Source: Chloroflexota bacterium (GTDB taxonomy: Bacteria > Chloroflexota > Ktedonobacteria > Ktedonobacterales > Ktedonobacteraceae). From it: 12,306 nt of DNA. Position numbers and translations under genes: made by a program. Positions 1 through 6,771 of the stretch are shown piece after piece (position 1 is the first letter of the stretch; the number at the start of each line of letters is the position of its first letter). The notes below the pieces were generated by a model that was given only the letters and a program-made list of their open reading frames with translations, was not told the origin of the DNA and searched no databases. The DNA lies in contig VBHV01000223.1 of NCBI GenBank assembly GCA_005881995.1, forward strand, positions 1-12,306. The letters are read 5' to 3'.

Positions 1-812
1 ACGTCGGGAATGCTCCAGCGAAAGATGCGCCGGGCTTCCTTTTCGCTGCGCGGGATAATGCGATGTTGAGTGAGCGAGGAGTGCAGGTAGATGACATGTG
101 GCATGACCGTGGCACCAATGATTCCCACCGAGAAGAGGATGCTCTGCGTCCCACCCAGCCAGGGGACAACGGTATGAAAGCCTATCTGGCTCCAATTTGG
201 ATGGGAGAAGAATGTCTCAATCAGGTAACAGAGCGCAATCACCCCAACCAGGGCTGTGATTACCGCCTCCAAAGGGCGGAACCCGCGGCGTTCTAGCGTC
301 AGGATCAGGTAGGTGGCGACACCCGTGATGAGCGTGGCGTAGAGCAGGGGAAGGCCAAACAGGAGATTGATGGCAATACTGGCTCCCAGAAACTCGGCGA
401 GATCGGTCGCCATGGCCGCAATCTCGGAGACGATCCACATGGCATAGACCACCGGCTTGCGAAACTCTTGCCTGGACAGTTCCGCCAGGTTCTGCCCGGT
501 TGCCAGGCCAAGTTTTGCCGACATGGTTTGCAGCAACATGGCCATCAGATTGGCCAGGGCAATGACCCAGAGCAGGTTGTAACCAAAGGCACTGCCCCCC
601 TGGATGTTGGTAGCAAAATTGCCAGGGTCAATATAGGCCACAGAGGCGATAAAGGCAGGTCCCAGGAATGGGAGGAAGGCGAGCAATCCTTTTTTGCGCC
701 CATCGAGCGCTGCGCGAGCGGCAGCCCGCGTCCCGACTTCTGAGGAGGGAAGCTTAAGGGCTACCCCTTGCTCCGAGACGTTCTCTAGTGGCAGTGGAGG
801 ATACGTTCTCAT
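1..812 (-). CDS. mntH: Nramp-family Mn2+/Fe2+ transporter (partial, C-terminus outside window)
   Basis: Proton-coupled uptake of Mn2+/Fe2+ across the inner membrane is the known role of this family. Translating the minus strand from the ATG at 812 gives 270 residues still open at the window edge. After a polar N-terminus of about 42 residues come hydrophobic segments. They include the TM1 signature [10 protein letters not shown] (D62, P63, G64, N65), whose Asp and Asn bind metal in Nramp proteins, and the TM6 signature [13 protein letters not shown] (M237-P238-H239), where the Met and His complete the site. Roughly TM1 to TM6 are present; the remaining segments lie beyond the window. The start is fixed by a 4-base ATGA overlap with the stop of the upstream regulator gene, indicating one transcript and coupled translation. 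Regulation is expected through the operator before the regulator gene. Substrate preference for Mn2+ is inferred from the MntR-like neighbour. Confidence 0.93.
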   Translation of the reverse strand, partial: MRTYPPLPLENVSEQGVALKLPSSEVGTRAAARAALDGRKKGLLAFLPFLGPAFIASVAYIDPGNFATNIQGGSAFGYNLLWVIALANLMAMLLQTMSAKLGLATGQNLAELSRQEFRKPVVYAMWIVSEIAAMATDLAEFLGASIAINLLFGLPLLYATLITGVATYLILTLERRGFRPLEAVITALVGVIALCYLIETFFSHPNWSQIGFHTVVPWLGGTQSILFSVGIIGATVMPHVIYLHSSLTQHRIIPRSEKEARRIFRWSIPD

Positions 813-1558
813 GAGCGTTCTCCTGGCAGTTGTGAGGGTGATGCCGCTTCGTTCACGGGATTTGGCGTCGCGGGACGAACGAGGACAGACTGTGTTACCG
901 TGTCACCGATGGCGTGAGTCTGTGCTCCGACACGCACCGTGTAGACCCCACCGTAGGGAGCGACGGCCTCAACCTGCACTAAAGCTCCCGGGATGAGTCC
1001 GAGTGAGGTCAGGTAGCGCAGCAGGTCTGAATTGTCATCGCTTACCCTCTGTACGATGACCTGTTGCCCTGGGGAGACTGTCGAGAGTGGCTGGCTCGTT
1101 GGCACCACGACTCCGCCAGTAGTGTTAGGAATGGGATCACCATGGGGGTCCGCGGTTGGATGTCCTAGCAGCGTATCCATGCGTTCCACAAACTGGTCCG
1201 AAATGGCATGCTCGATCTGTTCCGCCTCTCCATCAACCTCGTCCAGGGGGAAGCCCATGATCTGCACCAGAAAGAGTTCAAGCAAGCGATGGCGGCGCAC
1301 AAGTTCAGTCGCCATTAGCTGGCCCTGCTCGGTCAGTTCAACGCCATGATAGGGGGTATAGGAGACGTAGCCACGCTCGGCCAGCCACTTAAAGAGCTGG
1401 GTCACGGTGGCATCACTCAATTGCCCTGTCGGTTCCAGGAACTGCAAGCGTTCCTTCATGACAGAGGTGGTAATCGATTCGCCGCGCTCGTGCAGTTTGT
1501 AACAGAGCTTCAAGCAATCTATAGCGCGAATCGGTAAGGTACGTAGTTCTGGCGACAT
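809..1558 (-). CDS. mntR: MntR/DtxR-family metal-dependent transcriptional repressor with FeoA-like C-terminal domain
   Basis: A metal-sensing repressor of 249 residues. Residues 1-75 form a winged helix-turn-helix, 85-130 the DtxR dimerisation and metal-binding region (RHRLLELFL, then [10 protein letters not shown]), and about 164-228 an SH3-like FeoA domain ([17 protein letters not shown]). Candidate metal ligands are D14, H90, E94, E113, E116 and H117. Glu at 113, where DtxR has Cys and Bacillus MntR has Glu, and Asp at 14, where DtxR has Met, point to Mn2+ sensing. The residue three after D14 is Lys, where Bacillus MntR has Glu. The short Bacillus MntR lacks the FeoA domain, so the architecture is DtxR/IdeR-like while the ligands are MntR-like. 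The start at 1558 has an AAGAGG ribosome site seven bases upstream. The stop overlaps the transporter start (ATGA). Confidence 0.92.
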   Translation of the reverse strand: MSPELRTLPIRAIDCLKLCYKLHERGESITTSVMKERLQFLEPTGQLSDATVTQLFKWLAERGYVSYTPYHGVELTEQGQLMATELVRRHRLLELFLVQIMGFPLDEVDGEAEQIEHAISDQFVERMDTLLGHPTADPHGDPIPNTTGGVVVPTSQPLSTVSPGQQVIVQRVSDDNSDLLRYLTSLGLIPGALVQVEAVAPYGGVYTVRVGAQTHAIGDTVTQSVLVRPATPNPVNEAASPSQLPGERS

Positions 1559-1565
1559 TATAAGA

Positions 1566-1571
1566 CCTCTT
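1566..1571 (-). promoter_or_regulatory. Ribosome binding site of the metalloregulator gene
   Basis: AAGAGG on the minus strand, seven bases before the ATG at 1558. It supports this start codon. Confidence 0.7.
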
Positions 1572-1591
1572 CTAGTTTCATGAATAGAAAT

Positions 1592-1617
1592 AATATTTTT
1601 AGATCTCTAAAATTATT
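1592..1617. promoter_or_regulatory. Palindromic operator, probably bound by the MntR/DtxR regulator
   Basis: The core TTTTAGATCTCTAAAA (1597-1612) has two perfect 7-base arms around a 2-base centre. The symmetry extends to 26 bases with a single mismatched pair (1596/1613). The half-site TTTAGA resembles the TTAGG/CCTAA half-sites of DtxR-type operators. It covers the end of the -10 box and the predicted transcription start, the place where a repressor blocks initiation. Binding by the downstream gene product is inferred. Confidence 0.7.
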
Positions 1618-1644
1618 TTACCACGAGGAATAACATTTTGTCAA
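1615..1644 (-). promoter_or_regulatory. Sigma-70-type promoter of the mntR-mntH operon
   Basis: On the minus strand, TTGACA (1639-1644) is a perfect -35 box and TAAAAT (1615-1620) a near-consensus -10 box, with an 18-base spacer. Initiation is expected near 1608, inside the palindrome, leaving a leader of about 50 bases before the ATG at 1558. Confidence 0.75.
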
Positions 1645-1713
1645 GGAAACTGAAAAAGAGGTTTTGGGAGGGATAGACAAAATGCGATTTCTGCTTAAAA
1701 TGTGGAGAAAGAA

Positions 1714-1737
1714 CTGAAGCAATCGATTATTCTTCAG
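1714..1737 (-). terminator. Weak possible terminator downstream of the GxGYxYP gene
   Basis: CTGAAG (1714-1719) and CTTCAG (1732-1737) form a 6-base stem. On the minus strand it is followed by the pyrimidine-rich TTCTTTCTCC. The stem is short and AT-rich with a 12-base loop, so termination is uncertain. It would end transcription coming from the gene at 1925-3511 before the mntR promoter. Confidence 0.3.
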
Positions 1738-1756
1738 CTACACTTACGGGTTGACT

Positions 1757-1922
1757 GCCAGGGCCGCCCAATACGCATCAATCTAAGCCGGGAAGTCAGG
1801 CAGGAAGCCGGGCGATCATAAAGGCCCTCCCATCCGCGCATCCGCCACCCTCGCCCCTACGGATGTTGATGGGCTTGTTGGTAGGTTGATGTGTATTGGG
1901 CCAGCCTCGCGGTCGCCCTGGC
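1757..1922. repeat. Interspersed inverted-repeat element, left of the GxGYxYP gene
   Basis: The ends are GCCAGGGC (1757-1764) and GCCCTGGC (1915-1922). Just inside, CCCAATACGCATCAAT (from about 1767) is matched in inverted orientation by ATTGATGTGTATTGGG-like sequence (1884-1900) with few mismatches. The left arm appears to have lost about 13 bases relative to the right. The right end, read inwards, begins GCCAGGGCGACCGC, almost the same as the outer end of the element at 3573-3673. The interior has the AAGCCGGG direct repeat (1784 and 1806) and a CGCCCCTACGG block also reminiscent of the second element. It has no coding capacity and ends two bases before the stop codon of the neighbouring gene. 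Confidence 0.6.
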
Positions 1923-1924
1923 GA

Positions 1925-3511
1925 TTATTCACAGACCTTGACCTGCGATTCCGCGATCATGGCTAATAGCTTCCCCGGCGTTACTACCTCGTACTGACTG
2001 CCAAAAGTTTGTATCACCGCTTTGATGTCCGAGGGCGTCATCGACCAGGCGTGAATGTACACATTGATAAATTGGGGTCGTTGCAGATTCGGGGGTGTAT
2101 TCTTTCTGATCAACTGGAGCGTCATCTCTTTACTGCTGGAAAGTCCCAGGTTTTGTAGCACCGGGATACCCTGAATGCTGCTCCAGGCAGTGTGGTGATA
2201 GGAATCACCTTTGAGTATGCCTTGTACTCCAAAGGGGGATAATGCCCTGGCATACTTCTTTGGCCAGGAGTGGTGGATGAAGGGCCGAAGGAGAGGTGGA
2301 GTTGCATCCAGTACTTCGATGATGCTCAAGCGCATTTGCTGCATGAGGCTTCCGGTAAGCTGCAAGAAGGACGGCAGGTGCTTTTTGGGCCATTTCGGGG
2401 GCGAGATGTAGCCCGCGCCGCTGGGGCCTGCGATCAGTTCGTCGTCCGGGGTTGCCGTTTGCAGATAATATGCTGCCAGGGTTGGCGCGGCCTGTATCAA
2501 CGCAGGTGAGATGGTCCACCCAATGGGAATGCTCCCGCGAGTGGGGTCTTGCCAGAACCTGTACATGCGGTGCTGGTTAAATTGGAGATTATCTCCATCG
2601 CTTATGGTGAAAGAAACGTAGACTTTGGGTGACACCTGTCTGCCTGTTGTGGTGGTATTCGTTTCCGCTGCGATATTCCCGCGCTGGCCTGCCAGTTCTT
2701 TCTGTTGCGAGGGTTGAACAGCCGTCCAGACTTCAAGATTGAAGAAGTAATCGGAAGGAAGGACAGGCATAGCAGCTTTTGATGCCAGCTTGACTCCCTG
2801 GCCTTCATACATGAACCAGCCAAAATGAGGCGTGCCCGGCGCATATCTGCGGAGAATCTGTTTCAGCAAACAGCGTTCCACCTTCCAGCTATATAGAGGA
2901 TTCGGGAGCTGGAAGCGCGGATCGAGCCAGTAGACAAATGCACGTGTAGCGACCAGGAACGAGCGTAAGCCACCTGGGATCTGCGGATGCATGCCTGCCA
3001 CCAGCCTGTCTGAAGCCTCAGGCAGCAAATTGTGTATGGCCCAGCGATAGGCCTGCAGACGGTTTTGCCAGCTGTAGATACGCAAGTCGGCCAGGACAGG
3101 CAGCTGGTGTGGTGGTGATTGCAATGCTTCCGCCTGCCGCGGCAAGACAACGATGGCGTCGCGCGCACCGGCCAGCGTGGTTGCGACGTTGACGCTGTCA
3201 AGCATAGCGGGATCATAGATAATCATGCCTGAGATATGATGGCGATACTTTTGCAGCAAGTCATCGAGCACACTCTCGGCTTTGATGGGGACGAGCGTGG
3301 AGGGGATATGGTTCAATATCGTATTCAATAGCGCGTGCGCGTCGTCGTTGCTGAGCAGGTAAATGCGCGGTTGCTGGCGGTTCACCAGTCCCGTCATGGT
3401 AGTGATGCTCAACTGCACATCATAGGCAGCATCCCGTATATCGTATACATCTAGATGGTTGGGTGCTTCAAATGCTGGTAATAGTCGCTTGTTAGCCCAG
3501 TCAGCAGGCAT
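1925..3511 (-). CDS. GxGYxYP-family putative glycoside hydrolase, leaderless
   Basis: The 528-residue protein matches the GxGYxYP putative glycoside hydrolase family. An N-terminal region has the typical block TTMTGLVNRQQPRIYLL (about 37-53). The central conserved block VSFTISDGDNLQFNQHRMY lies at about 299-317, and the name-giving motif appears as GAGYISP at 365-371, with Ser where the second Tyr is expected. The biochemical activity of the family is only inferred from fold relationships; a polysaccharide or glycoside substrate is likely but unproven. Family members are usually exported, yet no signal peptide is visible here. An in-frame TAA (3527-3529) lies six codons before the ATG at 3511, so the ORF cannot be extended to include one. 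The ribosome site before this ATG is weak. The gene stands alone between two related repeat elements. Confidence 0.8.
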   Translation of the reverse strand: MPADWANKRLLPAFEAPNHLDVYDIRDAAYDVQLSITTMTGLVNRQQPRIYLLSNDDAHALLNTILNHIPSTLVPIKAESVLDDLLQKYRHHISGMIIYDPAMLDSVNVATTLAGARDAIVVLPRQAEALQSPPHQLPVLADLRIYSWQNRLQAYRWAIHNLLPEASDRLVAGMHPQIPGGLRSFLVATRAFVYWLDPRFQLPNPLYSWKVERCLLKQILRRYAPGTPHFGWFMYEGQGVKLASKAAMPVLPSDYFFNLEVWTAVQPSQQKELAGQRGNIAAETNTTTTGRQVSPKVYVSFTISDGDNLQFNQHRMYRFWQDPTRGSIPIGWTISPALIQAAPTLAAYYLQTATPDDELIAGPSGAGYISPPKWPKKHLPSFLQLTGSLMQQMRLSIIEVLDATPPLLRPFIHHSWPKKYARALSPFGVQGILKGDSYHHTAWSSIQGIPVLQNLGLSSSKEMTLQLIRKNTPPNLQRPQFINVYIHAWSMTPSDIKAVIQTFGSQYEVVTPGKLLAMIAESQVKVCE

Positions 3512-3572
3512 GCTGTAGCTTTCTAGTTATCCTGGTCTTTTTCATTAAGGCTATTGTATCATGGTTGACTTC

Positions 3573-3673
3573 TTCCAGGGCGACCGCAAGGGTGCGCCCC
3601 TACAATATACGGGCGGATCAGCAGAAAGCGCCTTCGTGTATGGTAGGGGCGTACCCTTGCGGTCGCCCTGGAA
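3573..3673. repeat. MITE-like 101-bp element with 39-bp terminal inverted repeats
   Basis: The left arm (3573-3611, beginning TTCCAGGGCGACCGCAAGGG) and right arm (3635-3673) are inverted repeats with about three mismatches over 39 bases, around a 23-base centre. The block GTAGGGGCG-ACCCTTGCGGTCGCCC occurs in both orientations. Transcribed, it would fold into a very stable hairpin. No transposase gene and no clear target duplication are visible. Its outer end is shared with the element at 1757-1922 on the other side of the GxGYxYP gene. It belongs to a dispersed non-coding repeat family, mobilised in trans or spread as a hairpin repeat (inferred). Confidence 0.75.
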
Positions 3674-3709
3674 ATAATTTTCAAACCCTGTCTCTAATCG
3701 TTGAAATAC

Positions 3710-3738
3710 TTGACCTTGTAGCGCAACTGCGATATGCT
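3710..3738 (+). promoter_or_regulatory. Promoter of the acyl-CoA ligase gene
   Basis: TTGACC (3710-3715), a 17-base spacer, then TATGCT (3733-3738). It gives a 5' leader of about 100 bases before the ATG at 3846. Confidence 0.55.
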
Positions 3739-3753
3739 ACGACAAACGAGAAA

Positions 3754-3840
3754 CGTGGTTTCCGAGTGAGCGAAGCCACGGTATGTGCCTGACGCTCCGT
3801 CTCTATTTCTGCTAGCTCTACGATGAGTCAGAAAGGACTC
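3754..3840 (+). promoter_or_regulatory. Structured 5' leader of the acyl-CoA ligase mRNA
   Basis: Two stems lie within the leader. A 9-base stem (3754-3762 with 3772-3780, one G-U pair) closes a 9-base loop. A 5-base stem GAGTC/GACTC (3825-3829 with 3836-3840) holds part of the Shine-Dalgarno sequence AAAGGA (3832-3837) in its loop and 3' arm. GAGCG in the first loop region could instead pair with CGCTC further down (about 3793). No known riboswitch class is recognised. A role in translation control is inference. Confidence 0.3.
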
Positions 3841-3845
3841 CTGGC

Positions 3846-5462
3846 ATGTCTGAAAAAATGGTTGCACCTGAGTTATTTCGTCCCCCTGTTGATTTTCCCG
3901 ATGTTCCCTACGATCACCTGTTGCGTATGGCGGCTGTGCGCAATCCTGATCGTGCGGCGATCATCTATCATGATCTCTACCTGACTTACCGGGAAGTGGT
4001 CTCGATGGTGAACAGTATCGCGAATGGGTTGCATGGTCTGGGATTGCGCAAAGGGGATCGCATTTGCCTGTTGACGCTCAACCGGCCTGAGTACACGATC
4101 ACCTTTATCGCGGCGGCCACGATGGGTATAGTGGTGAGTCCCATGAACCCTGCTTATAAGGAGCGTGAAATCGGCTACCAGCTTGAGAACTCTGAAGCCG
4201 ACGCCGTCCTGATTCAACGCGAACTCCTGCCACTGTTGCAAATTGTGCTGAGTCAGAAGTCGCTCCCCAAACTCAAGCACGTTATTGTGACGGGTGATAG
4301 GGTACCCGATGGAGTGCCAGGTGCCACTACATTTGCCAAACTGCTGCGTGAGTCACCATCTACACGTCCTGCACAGGTGGATATTAAGGGCGACGACCTG
4401 GTGGCATTGCCCTACTCTTCCGGCACCACGGGCTTCCCCAAGGGCACGATGCTCACACATCGCAACCTGGTCAGCAACAACCTCCAATTCACTACCTCGC
4501 TTCAGACCAATATAACTGATGTCGGTTTGATCTTCCTGCCGTTCTACCACATCTATGGCGTCATGCTGACCGGGAGTTTCCTGGCCTGTGGAGGCACGCA
4601 GGTCATTATGGAACGCTTTGATCTGCTGCAATCATTGGACCTGTGCGAGAAGCACAGCGTCACCTACTACTTCGCGGTTCCGCCAATTGTGCTGGCGTTA
4701 GCGAACGCCCCGATTGATCTGGGCAAGATGAAAAGCGTGAAGTACGTCTTCTGTGGCGCAGCTCCCTTGCCGATGGATCCTGCTCGCAAGTTGCAAGATA
4801 AAACGGGTATCGGCGTTGTTCAGGGCTATGGCTTGACCGAGGCATCGCCGCTCACTCATACGCAGCCCAAAGACCCCGAACTGGTGCGCATTGATAGCGT
4901 TGGCTTCCCTGTGCATAATACCGAGCAAAAAATCGTCGATATCGAGACGGGGGAGCGCGAACTGCCTTCCGGCGAAGACGGCGAGATTATTCTTCGCGGC
5001 CCGCAGGTCATGGCAGGCTACTGGAAAGCGCCTGAGGAGACGGCGCGGGCCCTGCGCAACGGTTGGCTCTATACCGGTGATATCGGGCATGTTGACGCGG
5101 AGGGCTACACCTATATTGTGGATCGCAAGAAAGAGATGATTAAGTACAAGGGCTTTGGCATCGCCCCGGCAGAACTGGAATCCCTGTTGATGGAGCATCC
5201 AGCTGTGATGGACTCGGCTGTGATCGGCGTACCCGATGACGAGGCCGGCGAATTGCCCAAAGGTTATGTTGTGATCCGCAAGGGTCATGAAGGGGTGACG
5301 ACTGAAGAAATCCTGGCCTTCGCGAATGGCAAGCTGGCGGGTTATAAAAAGATTCACCTGATCGAGTTCATCGACGCTATTCCCAAAGTTGCGTCTGGTA
5401 AAATCTTGCGCCGCGAACTGAAGGAGCGCGAAAAAGCGCTGCGTATGGCGAAAGAGGAGTAA
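3846..5462 (+). CDS. AMP-forming acyl-CoA ligase (4-coumarate/long-chain fatty acid CoA ligase type)
   Basis: The 538-residue enzyme belongs to the ANL superfamily: a carboxylic acid is activated with ATP to acyl-AMP and then joined to coenzyme A, in the cytosol or at the membrane face. The core motifs are all present: the P-loop YSSGTTGFPKG (190-200), GYGLTEAS (327-334), YTGD (T410-D412), the hinge and CoA region DRKKEMIKYKGFGIAPAELE (about 427-446), and the A10 motif with catalytic Lys519 in SGKILRREL. Length and the YKGFGIAPAELE block match the 4-coumarate-CoA ligase/FadD branch. The exact acid (fatty or aryl) cannot be read from sequence. The start is supported by AAAGGA eight bases upstream. 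The gene stands alone with its own promoter; the next gene is convergent and ends 14 bases after the stop. Confidence 0.93.
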   Translation: MSEKMVAPELFRPPVDFPDVPYDHLLRMAAVRNPDRAAIIYHDLYLTYREVVSMVNSIANGLHGLGLRKGDRICLLTLNRPEYTITFIAAATMGIVVSPMNPAYKEREIGYQLENSEADAVLIQRELLPLLQIVLSQKSLPKLKHVIVTGDRVPDGVPGATTFAKLLRESPSTRPAQVDIKGDDLVALPYSSGTTGFPKGTMLTHRNLVSNNLQFTTSLQTNITDVGLIFLPFYHIYGVMLTGSFLACGGTQVIMERFDLLQSLDLCEKHSVTYYFAVPPIVLALANAPIDLGKMKSVKYVFCGAAPLPMDPARKLQDKTGIGVVQGYGLTEASPLTHTQPKDPELVRIDSVGFPVHNTEQKIVDIETGERELPSGEDGEIILRGPQVMAGYWKAPEETARALRNGWLYTGDIGHVDAEGYTYIVDRKKEMIKYKGFGIAPAELESLLMEHPAVMDSAVIGVPDDEAGELPKGYVVIRKGHEGVTTEEILAFANGKLAGYKKIHLIEFIDAIPKVASGKILRRELKEREKALRMAKEE

Positions 5463-5476
5463 AGAGGCATACTTCT

Positions 5477-6448
5477 TTATTGCAAACCAATTAGAAATAA
5501 TCCCCTTGCCATGGCTTCGCCTGCCAGTGTCAGTACAACCACGAGGTAGAGCATACCTGTTGCGGACTGGAATGAGCGGTCGCGGATGAGTTTCAGGATG
5601 AAGGTAAGCAGTATCAAGGGGATGACAAAGGCGACCACGATACGCAGCCAGCCGATGGCGTCGGTACTCAGTGGTGTGATGGTCGGGACATTCGCAGGCT
5701 TGGCCTGTGGATTGGATGTTGGTGTAGCCTGGGAGACTGCAGTGGTTGCGGTCGCGGTCACGGTTGGCGTGGCGCTATTGCCCTGTGAATGGGCCGCGGT
5801 AGCTGGGGTGCCGGTAAAGGCGAAGATGACCTGGGCCAGAACGCCCAGGAGTACTAGCGTGGTAGCGAACTGCAAAGGTTTTTCTGAAAGTGCCGGTGTG
5901 ACGAGGTACCAGTGTCCCAGCCACATGGCTGTCATGACACCGCCGAGGGCGAGCGCGCCGGCGAAGAAACTGCCGACGATAAACACTCCTGCCAGGCCGG
6001 AGGAGGCCAGTGGACGATAGATCATCCCCAACACGAAGAGCGTGACCAGGCCTGCCAGCAAGGTCAGGCTGCCACTGATGAGGCGCAGTATGCGCAGACG
6101 AGACGTGCCTGTTGGTTCCTTTGCTTTGCCATCGACGCCCGCTTTTTTATCGAGCCAGAGGAGGATGGTGTAGGGGAGCATGAGCAGGAGGAATAGCAGC
6201 AGCGGCAGTGGCAGGTAGCCGGTCCAGGCTTTATCGAGCAGGGTGAAGGTGTTGAGCAGCGCAGGTGTTGAATAGTTCTGCTGGAATAAATAGGTGAGAC
6301 CGGTCAGGAAGAGGTAAATTATGGCGTAGGTGACGAGGAAGCTGCGCTTGACCTGGTTGCGCCAGTCGAGCAGGAAGAGTACGGCGAAGGCTCCTATCGA
6401 TAGTTCCGTCATCACGATAAATAGTATCAATGGTAATGTGAGTAGCAT
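5477..6448 (-). CDS. Eight-segment integral membrane protein of unknown function
   Basis: The 323-residue protein has about eight hydrophobic helices, near residues 3-27, 36-55, 79-99, 119-143, 152-182, 193-212, 267-287 and 298-319. Between helices 6 and 7 lies a Thr/Ala/Ser/Pro-rich, low-complexity linker (about 213-264, for example TPTVTATATT), typical of an exposed flexible segment. Helix 5 ends in MWLGHWYLVTPAL; the His and aromatic residues could sit at a cofactor or lipid interface, but no known heme or metal motif is assigned. The first 28 residues may double as a signal anchor. No family is recognised. The gene is transcribed alone from the promoter at 6524-6552 and converges on the acyl-CoA ligase gene, with no good terminator in the 14-base gap. 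Confidence 0.8.
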   Translation of the reverse strand: MLLTLPLILFIVMTELSIGAFAVLFLLDWRNQVKRSFLVTYAIIYLFLTGLTYLFQQNYSTPALLNTFTLLDKAWTGYLPLPLLLFLLLMLPYTILLWLDKKAGVDGKAKEPTGTSRLRILRLISGSLTLLAGLVTLFVLGMIYRPLASSGLAGVFIVGSFFAGALALGGVMTAMWLGHWYLVTPALSEKPLQFATTLVLLGVLAQVIFAFTGTPATAAHSQGNSATPTVTATATTAVSQATPTSNPQAKPANVPTITPLSTDAIGWLRIVVAFVIPLILLTFILKLIRDRSFQSATGMLYLVVVLTLAGEAMARGLFLIGLQ

Positions 6449-6485
6449 GGTAGGTATTCAATCCTTTTATGGCGTGTATCAGTGA

Positions 6486-6513
6486 GGTAAAGGGGATAAA
6501 TAATGCCTTTACC
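6486..6513 (-). promoter_or_regulatory. Hairpin/palindrome at the 5' end of the membrane protein transcript
   Basis: GGTAAAGG (6486-6493) and CCTTTACC (6506-6513) are perfect 8-base arms with a 12-base centre. They lie just downstream of the -10 box, so the transcript would begin at or a few bases before the stem. It could be an operator or a 5' mRNA-stabilising hairpin. Confidence 0.45.
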
Positions 6514-6523
6514 CTCGTGATAA

Positions 6524-6552
6524 ATTATACATCTGTTCAGGATTGGAGACAA
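6524..6552 (-). promoter_or_regulatory. Promoter of the membrane protein gene
   Basis: On the minus strand, TTGTCT (6547-6552), a 17-base spacer and a perfect TATAAT (6524-6529). Initiation is expected near 6517. Confidence 0.7.
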
Positions 6553-6556
6553 CTGG

Positions 6557-6643
6557 GGGGCTGCTATGTTCACTTACCGTTCGAATGGCTTCTGGGGTTT
6601 CCTGCCTTCCAATTTATCATGCTCATGTCAGCATAGCCGCCCC
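6557..6643. repeat. Imperfect inverted repeat upstream of the membrane protein promoter
   Basis: GGGGCTGCTATG (6557-6568) is matched in inverted orientation at 6632-6643 with 11 of 12 positions identical, and similarity continues weakly outside the core. The 63-base interior shows no ORF. It could be the ends of a small relic element or a regulatory pair. Confidence 0.35.
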
Positions 6644-6679
6644 AATTTGCCGGATCAGGAGGTCATGCAGGTGGATGTG

Positions 6680-6734
6680 GTGATAAACCTGGCTGTTTGT
6701 GACTGTACCGTGATAAAAATCGAGGTGTTTGTGA
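6680..6734. repeat. Pair of imperfect direct repeats
   Basis: GTGATAAA followed after 6 or 8 bases by TGTTTGTGA occurs twice, at 6680-6702 and 6710-6734, with a 30-32 base period. No gene overlaps it. It lies just left of the possible mini-element. Confidence 0.45.
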
Positions 6735-6771
6735 TGGTGTAGTGATGCCGGCATTTTATAGTATAACCGTG

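Noticed and set aside
217..511. Minus-strand frames of 68-73 codons in the transporter region
   Set aside because: The other minus-strand frame carries the Nramp motifs DPGN and MPH without interruption from 812 to the edge.
3565..3792. 75-codon plus-strand frame across the 101-bp repeat
   Set aside because: It is made mostly of inverted-repeat sequence plus the ligase promoter, with no convincing ribosome site.
3873..4280. 135-codon antisense frame in the same ligase gene
   Set aside because: Same reasoning: no motif and complete overlap with a certain gene.
4698..5357. 219-codon open frame antisense to the acyl-CoA ligase
   Set aside because: It lies wholly inside a gene with all ANL motifs and shows no recognisable domain; it is a by-product of codon usage in GC-rich coding DNA.
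5586..6020. 144-codon plus-strand frame opposite the membrane protein
   Set aside because: The opposite strand encodes a coherent set of hydrophobic helices with promoter and hairpin; this frame has no ribosome site or family likeness.
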